DNA of 62,699 nt from NCBI GenBank assembly GCA_902463265.1, contig CABQEV010000012.1, positions 1 to 62,699 of the forward strand, given 5' to 3'. The translations under genes were made by a program, and so were the position numbers. The DNA is from UMGS1889 sp900556055. Its GTDB lineage: Bacteria > Bacillota > Clostridia > Oscillospirales > Ruminococcaceae. Below are positions 17,946-26,784 of this stretch, piece by piece. The stretch's first letter is position 1. Each line of letters starts with the position of its first letter. The notes under the pieces are model-generated. The model was not told the origin of the DNA. It made no database searches and worked only from the letters and a program-made list of their open reading frames with translations.

Positions 17946-17989
17946 AATAACCTTGGAAGAAAACGATCTTCCAAGGTTATTCTTTTTTA
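17946..17989 (+). terminator. Terminator after the BlaR1-type gene
   Basis: Perfect 15-bp stem (17946-17960 with 17967-17981) followed by CTTTTTT. Confidence 0.92.
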
Positions 17990-18039
17990 TTGAATAAAAA
18001 TTTATTTTATGACAAAGTGACGAAAATTCCCCGAATTTA

Positions 18040-18068
18040 TTGACGTTTACGATAAAAAATGATATAAT
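18040..18068 (+). promoter_or_regulatory. Sigma-A promoter of rpe
   Basis: TTGACG (18040-18045), 17-nt spacer, TATAAT (18063-18068). Confidence 0.85.
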
Positions 18069-18110
18069 ACCTATGTGTGGCAATTATTCCTGTTTGAGAG
18101 GGTAAAGATT

Positions 18111-18764
18111 ATGAATGATACAATAGTTTCGGCTTCAATTCTCAGTGCTGATCTTGCAAATCTTGGTGCTGATCTCAGGAAATGCAAGGAAAACGGCGTT
18201 GACTGGATACACTTCGATGTTATGGACGGTCATTTCGTTGATAATATCAGCTATGGCATTCCTGTGCTTGCATCGGTCAATAAGGCAACGGACATGTTTC
18301 TTGATGTTCACCTTATGATAACCGATCCGCTGAAATACATAAAGCCGTTTGCTGAAAGCGGCGCAGATATGATAACTTTTCATCTTGAAAGCGATTCGGA
18401 TACAATGGCGGTTCTCGATGCGATACATGGCGCAGGTCTTAAAGCGGGAATAGCTGTAAAGCCTGCAACGCCTGTTTCCGAACTTATCCCGTTTGTGGGA
18501 AAAGCAGAGATGTTCCTTATTATGACCGTTGAGCCGGGATTCGGAGGTCAGGGATTTATCCCTGAAACGCTTGAAAAGATAAGCAAACTGAGAAAAATCC
18601 TGAATGACAGCGGCAGCGATGCCATTATTCAGACTGACGGCGGCATAAACGGAAAAACTGCTCCTCTTGTAAGAAAAGCAGGTTGCAGCTGCCTTGTTTC
18701 AGGTTCGTATCTGTTCAAGGCAGAAAATATGGCAGATGCTGTTAAGACAGTCAGAGGCTGCTGA
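18111..18764 (+). CDS. rpe: Ribulose-phosphate 3-epimerase
   Basis: 217-aa TIM-barrel enzyme of the pentose phosphate pathway that interconverts ribulose-5-phosphate and xylulose-5-phosphate. Seen: SASILSADLANL opening, HFDVMDGHFV with metal ligands, DVHLMI, TVEPGFGGQGF phosphate loop region and QTDGGI near the end. GAGAGGG lies before the ATG at 18111; an in-frame ATG at 18075 lies too close to the promoter to be used. Its last 14 bp overlap the end of the oppositely oriented mecA-like gene. Confidence 0.96.
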   Translation: MNDTIVSASILSADLANLGADLRKCKENGVDWIHFDVMDGHFVDNISYGIPVLASVNKATDMFLDVHLMITDPLKYIKPFAESGADMITFHLESDSDTMAVLDAIHGAGLKAGIAVKPATPVSELIPFVGKAEMFLIMTVEPGFGGQGFIPETLEKISKLRKILNDSGSDAIIQTDGGINGKTAPLVRKAGCSCLVSGSYLFKAENMADAVKTVRGC

Positions 18765-19308
18765 GCCGTTCGACTGCATTTTTATCCAGCAGCAGGCGAA
18801 AATGCTCAGCGGTTGCTGCTATTATACTTTCTGATCTTCCAAGATAGCTTCCGTATTCGCCGAATATCATTCGTGCGGCTGTCAGGCATTTGGCGGGCAT
18901 TCTGACGGTAAGCCTGATCTTCTTTTTCAGGCAATAAAGATTGCTTTCGCTTATTTCATCCGAAAATGCCGAAAGCCGCTTTGATGCCATAAGAAGGTCT
19001 GACGGATCTTCCGTTTCAAATACAGCGCAGATGTTTTCATCTTTGTAAAACGGCAGCGGAATATCGGCAAACGGTGCGGAAATGTAAAATATGCAGCCGT
19101 CAGCCGTTCTGAATGCTTCAATGCACAGCTGTTCGGACGAGAGGTCGATATCTGTTTCGGCGGCTATGCCTGTCAGGATAAAATCGAAAAAGGCAGCAGT
19201 GTCTGATGACGTTTCGTTTATTTCATCAAATGTCATATCCAAAATGTCCATCTCTTCAGACGTAACAGTGACCTTGAATGTGCTTCTGCCGATGATCTCA
19301 GTTTTCAT
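18751..19308 (-). CDS. mecA: MecA-family adaptor protein
   Basis: 185 aa. MecA/YpbH proteins deliver substrates such as ComK to the ClpCP protease. The N terminus (MKTEIIGRSTFKVTVTSEEM) lines up with the MecA opening, a D/E/S-rich middle follows, and the C-terminal half (about 85-185) resembles the ClpC-binding domain. Identity to the family looks modest. Three in-frame ATGs (19320, 19314, 19308) are present. Family alignment favours 19308, where an AGGAGG at 19340-19345 would be 31 nt away linearly but 8 nt away if the intervening 23-nt hairpin folds. Divergent from rnfD-like, convergent with rpe. Confidence 0.8.
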   Translation of the reverse strand: MKTEIIGRSTFKVTVTSEEMDILDMTFDEINETSSDTAAFFDFILTGIAAETDIDLSSEQLCIEAFRTADGCIFYISAPFADIPLPFYKDENICAVFETEDPSDLLMASKRLSAFSDEISESNLYCLKKKIRLTVRMPAKCLTAARMIFGEYGSYLGRSESIIAATAEHFRLLLDKNAVERLSSL

Positions 19309-19345
19309 GCGCATGAACATACTTTGCTGAAGTATGTTTCCTCCT
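19306..19345 (-). promoter_or_regulatory. Hairpin between ribosome site and start of mecA
   Basis: Minus strand order: AGGAGG (19345-19340), one A, a perfect 9-bp stem with 5-nt loop (19338-19316), one C, then ATG CGC ATG. The upstream ATG at 19320 is buried in the 3' arm. Folding leaves 8 nt between AGGAGG and the ATG at 19308. Confidence 0.6.
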
Positions 19346-19404
19346 CTCCCAATGATTGATTTTCAGGGATTTATCTCAGATTATTTGAAAGGTTATGCAT
19401 ACTG

Positions 19405-20448
19405 ATGGCAAATGAAAAGAAAAATAGGACTGAAAGGGAAATTCGTCCCGATTTTATATTCGTACTGATTATTCTTGCCGGAATGAGCGTGTATTATTAC
19501 GGCGCAAGGGCAGCGGCTGTTGTATGCTTATCAGTTGTTGTCTGCTGCGTGACTGATTTTGTATGCTGTTCTCTGAGACACCGTTCAGCAGTTAAAAGCT
19601 TCTCTGATCTCGGAGTCCCGGTAACAGGTCTGACGCTTGCTCTTATGATGCCTGCAACAGTCAGATTCACTGTGCTTTCGGGTGCGTGTGTTATGTCGAT
19701 AGTAATAGGCAGACATATTTTTTCTTCAAAGGACGGCGGCCTCTTCAACTGCGCAGCTATCGGATTTCTTCTTGCGGCGATATCGTTTCCCGATACGGTG
19801 CTGACGTATCCAAAGCCGTTTGATTATCCTGAAATGGCGAATCATGTTTCTGTGTCGCTGTCGCAGTCGCTTGCAAAAACACTTACTCTTGCGGCTGATC
19901 CCTCGATAACCGGAACAGATCTTCTTACGGGACAGTTTTACGGACCCATGGGGTCTACGCATATGCTGATACTTATGGTGTGTGCCGTTATTCTTATCAT
20001 GAGACGTGCTGTTTCCGCACTTGCACTCATAAGCTCATCGCTTACGATACTTATATTCACTTACTGCTATCATCCGTACGGCGACACGAGAATGGACGGT
20101 GTGCTGCTGACATTATGCAGCGGAATGCTGATGTTCGGTCTGATATTTCTTGTCTGTGACCATGCGATCGTGCCGAGAGGAAAGCTTTCAAGAGTAATGT
20201 ACGGCATTGCGGTGGGAGTGTTTATAATAGCATTCAGATTTTACGGAAAAGCCGAAAATGCTGTTGTTTATGCAGTCCTGCTCGCAGCACCTATGGGCGG
20301 CGAATTTGACAGGATGACGGAAAAACTCAGGGAATTCGGTGAACGGCTGCCGTTTATGCGCAAAAAAGACCGCAGGGAACTCGGCATTGAAGAAGCAGGA
20401 AAGCTGATAGAGGATATCCCAACGCCTGACGAGAAGGGAAGTGACTGA
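19405..20448 (+). CDS. RnfD/NqrB-like membrane protein
   Basis: 347-aa polytopic protein of the RnfD/NqrB family, which in complete Rnf/Nqr complexes carries flavin in the membrane. Seen: the opening PDFIFVLIILAGMSVYYYG, a KDGGLFNCAAIGFLLA block matching RnfD FNPAxxG, and FYGPMGSTHMLILM matching the conserved GSxGET region. The canonical covalent-FMN motif (S-G/S-A-T) is not recognisable; a DPSITGT segment stands near that place. The C terminus is charged. It is followed after 2 nt by an RnfE-like gene. No RnfB, RnfC or RnfG homologue is in the window. Confidence 0.85.
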   Translation: MANEKKNRTEREIRPDFIFVLIILAGMSVYYYGARAAAVVCLSVVVCCVTDFVCCSLRHRSAVKSFSDLGVPVTGLTLALMMPATVRFTVLSGACVMSIVIGRHIFSSKDGGLFNCAAIGFLLAAISFPDTVLTYPKPFDYPEMANHVSVSLSQSLAKTLTLAADPSITGTDLLTGQFYGPMGSTHMLILMVCAVILIMRRAVSALALISSSLTILIFTYCYHPYGDTRMDGVLLTLCSGMLMFGLIFLVCDHAIVPRGKLSRVMYGIAVGVFIIAFRFYGKAENAVVYAVLLAAPMGGEFDRMTEKLREFGERLPFMRKKDRRELGIEEAGKLIEDIPTPDEKGSD

Positions 20449-20450
20449 CA

Positions 20451-21056
20451 ATGAGCGAAGATAAGCAGTATTCACGCTTTGAGGGACTGACGACCAAGAA
20501 TGCACTTTTTGTCAGCGGACTGGTCATTGCGCCTGCTGTCACATATGCGTCAACGCTCAGCCACGGACTTATGCTTGCGGGAGTTTTTACGGCTGTGACG
20601 TTTCTTTCGCTTGCTATATCATCATTTGTCCCAAGAAATATAGTTTACGCCATCCGCATAATATTATATACATTTATAGCATCTATGGTGTATGTACCCG
20701 TTTATATGATAGTAAACAGGTTTTTTCCGTCGCAGCTTGCGGAAATGGGCATATTCGCCCCGCTTATGATAACTAACTCGTTTATCATATCAAAATCCGA
20801 ACTGAAATTTTTCCGTGAAAGCCGCAGCAGAATGTTTTCCGATATTGTGTTTTATATCCTCGGATATGACGGTGCAGTCATAATATACTCGGCTGTCAGG
20901 GAACTGCTGTCTACCGGTTCGCTTATGGGAAAAATGTACGGAATACCCACGGTCATGCCCGCATTTTCCACAACATTCGGCGGACTTATCCTTCTTGGAT
21001 TTTGCGCAGCGCTTTTCCGTGCAATACTTTATGCTTTCGGGAGTAAAAAAGAATGA
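20451..21056 (+). CDS. RnfE/NqrD-like membrane protein
   Basis: 201-aa membrane protein of the RnfA/RnfE-NqrD/NqrE superfamily with about six helices. Segments GLVIAPAVT (about 23-31) and GIFAPLMITNSFI (about 100-112) align with RnfE GLCPALAVT and GIFIPLIVVNCII. Both cysteines that ligate the intramembrane [2Fe-2S] cluster are replaced (Val25 and Ser110 by my alignment). It overlaps the next gene by the 4-bp ATGA. Confidence 0.82.
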   Translation: MSEDKQYSRFEGLTTKNALFVSGLVIAPAVTYASTLSHGLMLAGVFTAVTFLSLAISSFVPRNIVYAIRIILYTFIASMVYVPVYMIVNRFFPSQLAEMGIFAPLMITNSFIISKSELKFFRESRSRMFSDIVFYILGYDGAVIIYSAVRELLSTGSLMGKMYGIPTVMPAFSTTFGGLILLGFCAALFRAILYAFGSKKE

Positions 21057-21652
21057 ACATTGTATTCAGACTGCTTGAAATAGCATTTATATCAATGATG
21101 GCGGATAATATAGTGCTGACGCGTTCAATAGGAATGAGCACGGCACTTATGGTCGCCAAGAAAAGAAGCCGTCTGGGCGGTTTCGGAATATGCATAACAT
21201 ACATGACGACAATAACGGGAATAATATCATACTTTTTTATAAGATATCTTCCTGTCGGCGATTACAAGCCTCTATGCACGCCGATGATATTCTCAGCTGT
21301 GCTTGCTGCGGTTTATATCATTACGCTTATACTTCTGCGGAGATTCAAGTATGACACATTTGACGGACTGAAGAAATATGTGCATATATCGGCGTTCAAC
21401 TGTGCTGTTTTCGGAATACTTTACCTTAGTGTACAGCAGTGTACGACACCTGCGGATTTTGCGGTTTTCGGACTTTTTTCAGGACTGGGATTTATGGCTG
21501 CGGCTTTTATGACAGCCATAGTTTATGACAAGCTTTATTCGGAAGATGTTCCGATGTTTTTCAGGGGATATCCGGCACTTCTTATTTACAACGGCATACT
21601 TGCAATGGCATGCTACGGATTAACGGGGCATCAGCTTGCATATACAATATAA
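21053..21652 (+). CDS. RnfA/NqrE-like membrane protein
   Basis: 199-aa membrane protein. ADNIVLTRSIGMSTALMVA aligns with the RnfA segment NNFVLSRFLGICPFLGV, with Ser29 where the first cluster cysteine should be. The second segment SAFNCAVFGI keeps its cysteine (Cys117). So this trio retains one of the four expected cluster cysteines. Ends 36 nt before a membrane-anchored glycosidase-like gene in the same direction. Confidence 0.83.
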   Translation: MNIVFRLLEIAFISMMADNIVLTRSIGMSTALMVAKKRSRLGGFGICITYMTTITGIISYFFIRYLPVGDYKPLCTPMIFSAVLAAVYIITLILLRRFKYDTFDGLKKYVHISAFNCAVFGILYLSVQQCTTPADFAVFGLFSGLGFMAAAFMTAIVYDKLYSEDVPMFFRGYPALLIYNGILAMACYGLTGHQLAYTI

Positions 21653-21688
21653 AGAATCGGGGAAGATCAATAAAAAGGTGGTTATATA

Positions 21689-22918
21689 ATGAGTCGGAAG
21701 GGCGGAATAAAGGTTTATCGCTCCAATAAAAGAAAGCATTACCGCAAACCTGCCAGTACCGCAAAAAAGGTCATGTCATGGGTGCTTGTCATATTGATAA
21801 TGGCTGTGCTGGTGTTTGTCGGATACAGCGTATGTGATCCCGTGCTGAATTTTATCAAAAGCTGGAAGGAAAGAGGAAATATCGAGATTGAGGATATAAT
21901 CCCGCCTGTTACATCAGCATCTTCGGAAAATGAAGAAACGCTGTCATCGGAAACCACTGTCAGCTCGGAGGTTCAGTCATCTGTGACGGAAGCTCCCGCC
22001 GAACAGGGATATTCCGCTGCTGTGATAAGCGGAGAATCGCTCGTTTCCGATGCATCACTGAATGCTGCTGTGAAGAAGGTCAAGGACGCAGGCTGCAATG
22101 CCGCTGTTCTGGAATTCAAGGCAGAAGGCGGTGCGATCTATTATAAAACAGCTTCTGAGACTGCGGCACTCAGTACAGATGCAGTAAAGTCCGATATTAC
22201 TGCCGCGCAGATAATCGGAACATTCAGGAGTCAGGGAATAACACCTATTGTAAAGCTCAATCTTCTTTATGACAACAACAGATATGATTATCCCGATGGA
22301 ACAAGAGTCTGCTCATACAAATTTGCATCCGACAATTCAAACTGGCTGGACAACAAGCCGTCAAGCGGAGGAAAGCCCTGGATATCTCCTTTTGACAAGG
22401 ATACTCAGGAATATATCGCATTCCTCGCAGATGAAATATACGGCGCAGGCTGTGAGATAATCATCTGTGACGGTGTTGTTTTCCCGCCGTTCCATAACTC
22501 CGACCTTAACTATATCGGCGACATTGTAAAATCCGCTGACAGGTATAAGACACTGATAAATACGGTTGACATTGTGAAAAAATCTTCCGATGAACACAGC
22601 GGAAAGGCATTTCTTGATGTATCCGCAAAAGATATCATAAACGGAACCTCTGAGGTATTCAAGCCCGATGAACTCACCGTTGATACGGTCTGCGTTGATT
22701 ACTATTCCGACGATTTCAACGGAAAGATCGTTGTCGAGAACACTGAGATCGACCTTACCAAGCTTACGGAGTCCGAGAAAATATCCATTGTTATGAATGC
22801 TGTAAAGCTGAAGGCAGGGAATATGAATGTCGTCCCCGTACTTTATGGCATTGACAAGGATTCGGCTCCTGCCGAGTCGCTCAGATCCGATGGATATGAA
22901 ACGATATTTTTCGGATAA
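21689..22918 (+). CDS. Membrane-anchored putative glycoside hydrolase (DUF4015-like)
   Basis: 409 aa. A K/R-rich N terminus and one helix (about residues 27-47) are followed by an S/T/E-rich linker (about 70-105) and an extracellular barrel-like domain. Features such as AVKKVKDAGCNAAVLEFKAEGG, GITPIVKLNLLYD and TVCVDYYSDDFNG resemble the putative glycosyl hydrolase family with a TIM-barrel fold. Substrate unknown; peptidoglycan or a wall glycan is a guess from the PBP gene next door. AAGGTGG precedes the ATG. Confidence 0.72.
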   Translation: MSRKGGIKVYRSNKRKHYRKPASTAKKVMSWVLVILIMAVLVFVGYSVCDPVLNFIKSWKERGNIEIEDIIPPVTSASSENEETLSSETTVSSEVQSSVTEAPAEQGYSAAVISGESLVSDASLNAAVKKVKDAGCNAAVLEFKAEGGAIYYKTASETAALSTDAVKSDITAAQIIGTFRSQGITPIVKLNLLYDNNRYDYPDGTRVCSYKFASDNSNWLDNKPSSGGKPWISPFDKDTQEYIAFLADEIYGAGCEIIICDGVVFPPFHNSDLNYIGDIVKSADRYKTLINTVDIVKKSSDEHSGKAFLDVSAKDIINGTSEVFKPDELTVDTVCVDYYSDDFNGKIVVENTEIDLTKLTESEKISIVMNAVKLKAGNMNVVPVLYGIDKDSAPAESLRSDGYETIFFG

Positions 22919-23056
22919 TACTGTTGCAGTTTTGTAATTATCTTTAGATGTGACAGAAAATATGTCTGTTATAGGATATGCGTTTTTATCTAATATAACG
23001 AAAATAGTTACATTTTGATGTTATTTTGAAAAATTCAATACTTTTTCCGCTGAATG

Positions 23057-23065
23057 TGGTATAAT
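23057..23065 (+). promoter_or_regulatory. Extended -10 promoter of the class A PBP gene
   Basis: TGGTATAAT with no good -35 at 16-18 nt. Leader of about 100 nt follows. Confidence 0.6.
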
Positions 23066-23078
23066 ATACCTGTCATTT

Positions 23079-23160
23079 ATCGGAACCAAACCCGCAGACG
23101 GATATACGGCGGCTGCGGCGAATATAGGAAAATCCGGATAAATTTCGGCGTTTCCTTGAT
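23079..23160 (+). promoter_or_regulatory. Possible structured leader of the PBP gene
   Basis: Outer pairing ATCGGAA (23079-23085) with TTCCTTGAT (23152-23160, 2-nt bulge) encloses CCGCAG (23092-23097) pairing CTGCGG (23113-23118). The ribosome site GGAGG lies 4 nt beyond. No known riboswitch class recognised. Confidence 0.3.
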
Positions 23161-23175
23161 CTGGGAGGAAAAATA

Positions 23176-25452
23176 ATGAGTACAGCTAAAAGCGGTGCGT
23201 CAGCAAAAAAGAAGCCAAAGCGCATGAACCCTGTCAAGCGCACGTTCATGGTGATCGGAGCGACTCTTCTGTCACTTTTGCTGGTAATAATAATTACAGG
23301 CTCGATAATCGCTGCGGCACTTACGGTTTATATTTTTCAGTTTCAGGACAGCAGCGACATTGATATTGACCTTTATTCTCTTGAAATGGATTATACAACT
23401 GTTATTTACGCATATGACAAAAGCGGAAATCCTGTTGAGATACAGACTCTCAGCAGGGGCGCAGACAGAAAACCTGTTTCAATAGAACAGGTACCGCAGT
23501 ATGCTCAGGACGCATTTGTTTATATTGAGGACGAGCGTTTTTACGAGCATGCGGGTGTTGACTGGAAGCGTACATTCTCGGCTGTTATCAATGAGATGAC
23601 GGGTATGTTCGGATATACATTCGGCGGATCGACTATCACTCAGCAGCTCATTAAAAATGTAACAGGCGACCAGGATCAGACATGGGAACGTAAAATGCGT
23701 GAGATCTTCCGTGCGTCCAATATCGAAAAATACTGTACTAAGGCGGATATTCTTCAGGCATATCTCAATTATATCAGCTTCGGCGGTAACTGTGCAGGAG
23801 TGCAGGCAGCTGCCAACAAGTATTTCGGCAAGGATGTTTCTGAACTTACGATAGCGGAAGCTGCGTGCCTTGCTGCAATACCGAAATCTCCCGAAAGGCT
23901 GAATCCTTTCAGCGAATACATTGACGAGGACGGACTTGACGGAAAGGGCAGAAATGAGGAACGACGCAAGCTGGTATTGAAGGCAATGCTGGATAATGGT
24001 GCGATATCCGAAGACCAGTATGACGAGGCTATCAATACTGTACTTGTTTTCCGTGACCCGAATGCGCCTTCCGATGATGAAAATTCACTTGTTGACGACG
24101 GCGTTCAGAGCTATTTTGTTGATATGGTCATCAGAGATGTAACATACAAGCTGATGGACGAATACGGCATTGATTATGATGAAGCAAGAATCCGTCTTTA
24201 TAACGGAGGCTATAAGATATACAGCACTGTTGATATCGAGATGCAGAAAGCTGTTGAGGATAAGTTTGCTGATTATACAACATTCTCGGCAGAAGTTCTT
24301 GCGAATCCTCCGCATGCGGCATTTGTTGCTATGGATTATATGGGAAATATCCTTGCCATTGTCGGTGATGTTGGTGAAAAGCCTATCTCAGACAGCTGGA
24401 ACTATGCAACAAGAGAACCGAGACAGCCCGGTTCGTGTATCAAGCCTATCACATCGTACGGCTATGCTGTCGAAAATGATATAATCCACTGGTCCACTAT
24501 ATTTACGGATAAGCCTATCACTATCAAGGACAATAAAGCACCGGGCGGCGAAAGACAGTGGCCGCAGAACTATTCCAACAGATGGAGCTACGGTGGATAT
24601 TTCACATTCCAGGCTCTTCAGCGTTCACTGAATACTATACCTGCCCAGCTTATTGAGATGGAAGGACCCACCAATGTTTATAACTTCCTCCAGTCGAGGT
24701 TCCATATCACAACTCTTACACCGTATGATGCAGACCTTGCACCTCTCAGCGTTGGTGCGCTCAGCGACGGAATTCTGCTGACAGAGCTTGTTGCTGCATA
24801 TCAGGTATTCGGAAATCTGGGAAAATACTACGAGCCGACATCATTTTCAATGGTAATAGATCCTACGGGAAATGCTATTTTCCAGAACACATATAAGCCT
24901 GTTCAGGCTCTTGACAAGGATACGGCATATGTAATGAATAAGCTCCTTGCAACAGTTATCGAGGAACAGACAGTCGGTACAGGACGTGCCGCTAAGCTGC
25001 CCACAAAGAAGCTTATAGGTAAGACAGGTACATCTCAGAACTGGGGAGACATTGCATTTGTCGGCTGTACACCTGATTATGTCAGCGGCGTATGGTACGG
25101 CTATGATGACAGAAGCCAGTCTGTACAGAACACATATTACGGTTCTGCACAGCTCTGGAAGAATATTTTCGGAGATATCGCTGAGGCGGGGCCTGTAACA
25201 AATTTCCCGTCAGATGCAAACGTTGAGGAACATTACTACTGTGCAAATACCGGACTTATCGCAAGCGGAAATTGTCCCACAAGCTCAATAGGCTACTACA
25301 AGCCGTCGAATGTTCCGCCTGTCTGCACAGCATGCGGCGCAAGACCGTCAACAACAGTTGCAACAACACAGGCTCAGACAGAAGCACAGACTCAGGCGGC
25401 TCAGACAACTGCTGCACAGACAACAGCGGCGCAGTCGATCGCAGCGGAATAA
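23176..25452 (+). CDS. Class A penicillin-binding protein (PBP1A-like)
   Basis: Bifunctional peptidoglycan glycosyltransferase/transpeptidase, 758 aa, anchored by one N-terminal helix (about 24-55). Seen: GT51 motif EDERFYEHAGVD with catalytic Glu118, GSTITQQLIKN; transpeptidase motifs SCIK (Ser420), SLN (484-486) and KTGTSQNW (616 on). After the catalytic part come paired cysteines (CANTG...C, CTACG) and a low-complexity T/Q/A tail of about 30 residues. GGGAGGAAAAATA precedes the ATG. Confidence 0.96.
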   Translation: MSTAKSGASAKKKPKRMNPVKRTFMVIGATLLSLLLVIIITGSIIAAALTVYIFQFQDSSDIDIDLYSLEMDYTTVIYAYDKSGNPVEIQTLSRGADRKPVSIEQVPQYAQDAFVYIEDERFYEHAGVDWKRTFSAVINEMTGMFGYTFGGSTITQQLIKNVTGDQDQTWERKMREIFRASNIEKYCTKADILQAYLNYISFGGNCAGVQAAANKYFGKDVSELTIAEAACLAAIPKSPERLNPFSEYIDEDGLDGKGRNEERRKLVLKAMLDNGAISEDQYDEAINTVLVFRDPNAPSDDENSLVDDGVQSYFVDMVIRDVTYKLMDEYGIDYDEARIRLYNGGYKIYSTVDIEMQKAVEDKFADYTTFSAEVLANPPHAAFVAMDYMGNILAIVGDVGEKPISDSWNYATREPRQPGSCIKPITSYGYAVENDIIHWSTIFTDKPITIKDNKAPGGERQWPQNYSNRWSYGGYFTFQALQRSLNTIPAQLIEMEGPTNVYNFLQSRFHITTLTPYDADLAPLSVGALSDGILLTELVAAYQVFGNLGKYYEPTSFSMVIDPTGNAIFQNTYKPVQALDKDTAYVMNKLLATVIEEQTVGTGRAAKLPTKKLIGKTGTSQNWGDIAFVGCTPDYVSGVWYGYDDRSQSVQNTYYGSAQLWKNIFGDIAEAGPVTNFPSDANVEEHYYCANTGLIASGNCPTSSIGYYKPSNVPPVCTACGARPSTTVATTQAQTEAQTQAAQTTAAQTTAAQSIAAE

Positions 25453-25461
25453 AATAATGTC

Positions 25462-25497
25462 AGCGTCGGACTCTTTAATGAGTTCGGCGCTTACTTT
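25462..25497 (+). terminator. Weak terminator-like hairpin after the PBP gene
   Basis: 11-bp stem with two G-U pairs (25462-25472 with 25481-25491), but only TACTTTG follows. Confidence 0.4.
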
Positions 25498-25585
25498 GAA
25501 AATAAGGAAATTTGTCAGAATATCTCAGCGTTTTATAGATAAATGACTGAGTATTATGTGATATGGGAAAGGAAAAACTGATCCG

Positions 25586-26698
25586 ATGAATAAATTAACA
25601 TATACCTGTCCGTGTCATTTCGGACTTGAAAGCGTTCTGAAATTTGAAGCGCAGAAAATAGGCGGCGAAAATATAACCGTAACAGACGGAAAGGTCTCAT
25701 TTGACGGAGATTTTAATCTGATGGCAAGAGCAAATCTCTGCCTTGCGACAGCTGAGCGCGTTCTTATAAAGCTTGCGGAATTCAAGGCTATGACATTTGA
25801 AGAGCTGTTTCAGAATGTAAAAAAGCTCGATTGGCAGGATTTTATAGGCAAATACGATGCATTTCCCGTTAAGGGACACAGTCTTAATTCAAAGCTTTCA
25901 AGCGTTCCCGCATGTCAGTCTATAATAAAAAAGGCTGTCGCTGAGAAGCTCGGATCGGTTTACGGTGTTGGATTTCTTGAAGAGACGGGAAGTGTTTATC
26001 AGATAAGATTTCATCTAATGAATGATGTTGCTGCGATTTATCTTGATACTTCGGGAACAGGACTTCATAAGCGCGGATATCGTCGTGACGCAAATGCTGC
26101 ACCTATCAAGGAAACTCTGGCAGCCGGTATGATCGACCTTGCAAGGATCCGCAGCAGTTCGCAGTTTTACGATCCGTTCTGCGGAAGCGGAACTCTTGTC
26201 ATCGAAGCTGCATATAAGGCACTGAACATTGCACCGGGGCTTAAACGCACATTTTCTGCTGAGCGCTGGAGCTGTGTTGACAAGAAAATCTGGTCGGAAG
26301 AACGTCAGCGTGCGCTTGATGTTATCAAAAAGGACGAGCCTTTCCATGCATATGCATCTGATATTGACGAGGAGTGTGTGGAGCTGACGCTGAATAACTG
26401 TAAGAAGGCAGGCATAAGCAAGTGTGTTGATGTCAGACGTGCGGATATAAAGGATTTTGTAAATGCTGATAATTCGATAATTGTCTGCAATCCGCCTTAT
26501 GGCGAAAGACTGCTTGAAATAAAGGAAGCAGAGGAAATTTACACGACAATGGGAAAGGTTTTTGCGGGAGATAAGGAGCATCCCTGCTCAATAATTTCTC
26601 CTCATGAGGAGTTTGAAAAGTTTTTCGGAAGAAAGGCAGCCCGCCGCAGAAAGCTTTATAACGGAATGATGAAATGTCAGATGTTTATGTACTTTTGA
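25586..26698 (+). CDS. THUMP-domain class I SAM-dependent RNA methyltransferase (RlmL/YpsC-like)
   Basis: 370 aa. An N-terminal THUMP-like region (about 1-155) precedes a Rossmann methyltransferase domain. Seen: FYDPFCGSGTLVIEAA (SAM motif I, about 193-208) and CNPPYGERL (catalytic N6-guanine/adenine NPPY motif, about 302). The family methylates 23S rRNA guanine N2; the exact position is not decided by sequence. Strong terminator follows. Confidence 0.92.
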   Translation: MNKLTYTCPCHFGLESVLKFEAQKIGGENITVTDGKVSFDGDFNLMARANLCLATAERVLIKLAEFKAMTFEELFQNVKKLDWQDFIGKYDAFPVKGHSLNSKLSSVPACQSIIKKAVAEKLGSVYGVGFLEETGSVYQIRFHLMNDVAAIYLDTSGTGLHKRGYRRDANAAPIKETLAAGMIDLARIRSSSQFYDPFCGSGTLVIEAAYKALNIAPGLKRTFSAERWSCVDKKIWSEERQRALDVIKKDEPFHAYASDIDEECVELTLNNCKKAGISKCVDVRRADIKDFVNADNSIIVCNPPYGERLLEIKEAEEIYTTMGKVFAGDKEHPCSIISPHEEFEKFFGRKAARRRKLYNGMMKCQMFMYF

Positions 26699-26722
26699 TA
26701 AACGCTTAATAATATATATTAC

Positions 26723-26757
26723 AAACGCCGCAGATACGTCATTTGCGGCGTTTTGTT
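26723..26757 (+). terminator. Terminator after the rRNA methyltransferase gene
   Basis: Perfect 10-bp stem AAACGCCGCA/TGCGGCGTTT (26723-26732, 26744-26753) then TGTTT. Confidence 0.85.
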
Positions 26758-26784
26758 TATGATGTGACTGTTAAAACGATTTAA

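Noticed and set aside
25272..25546. Overlapping Q/R-rich frames at the end of the PBP gene
   Set aside because: Produced by the T/Q/A repeat-like tail read in other frames.
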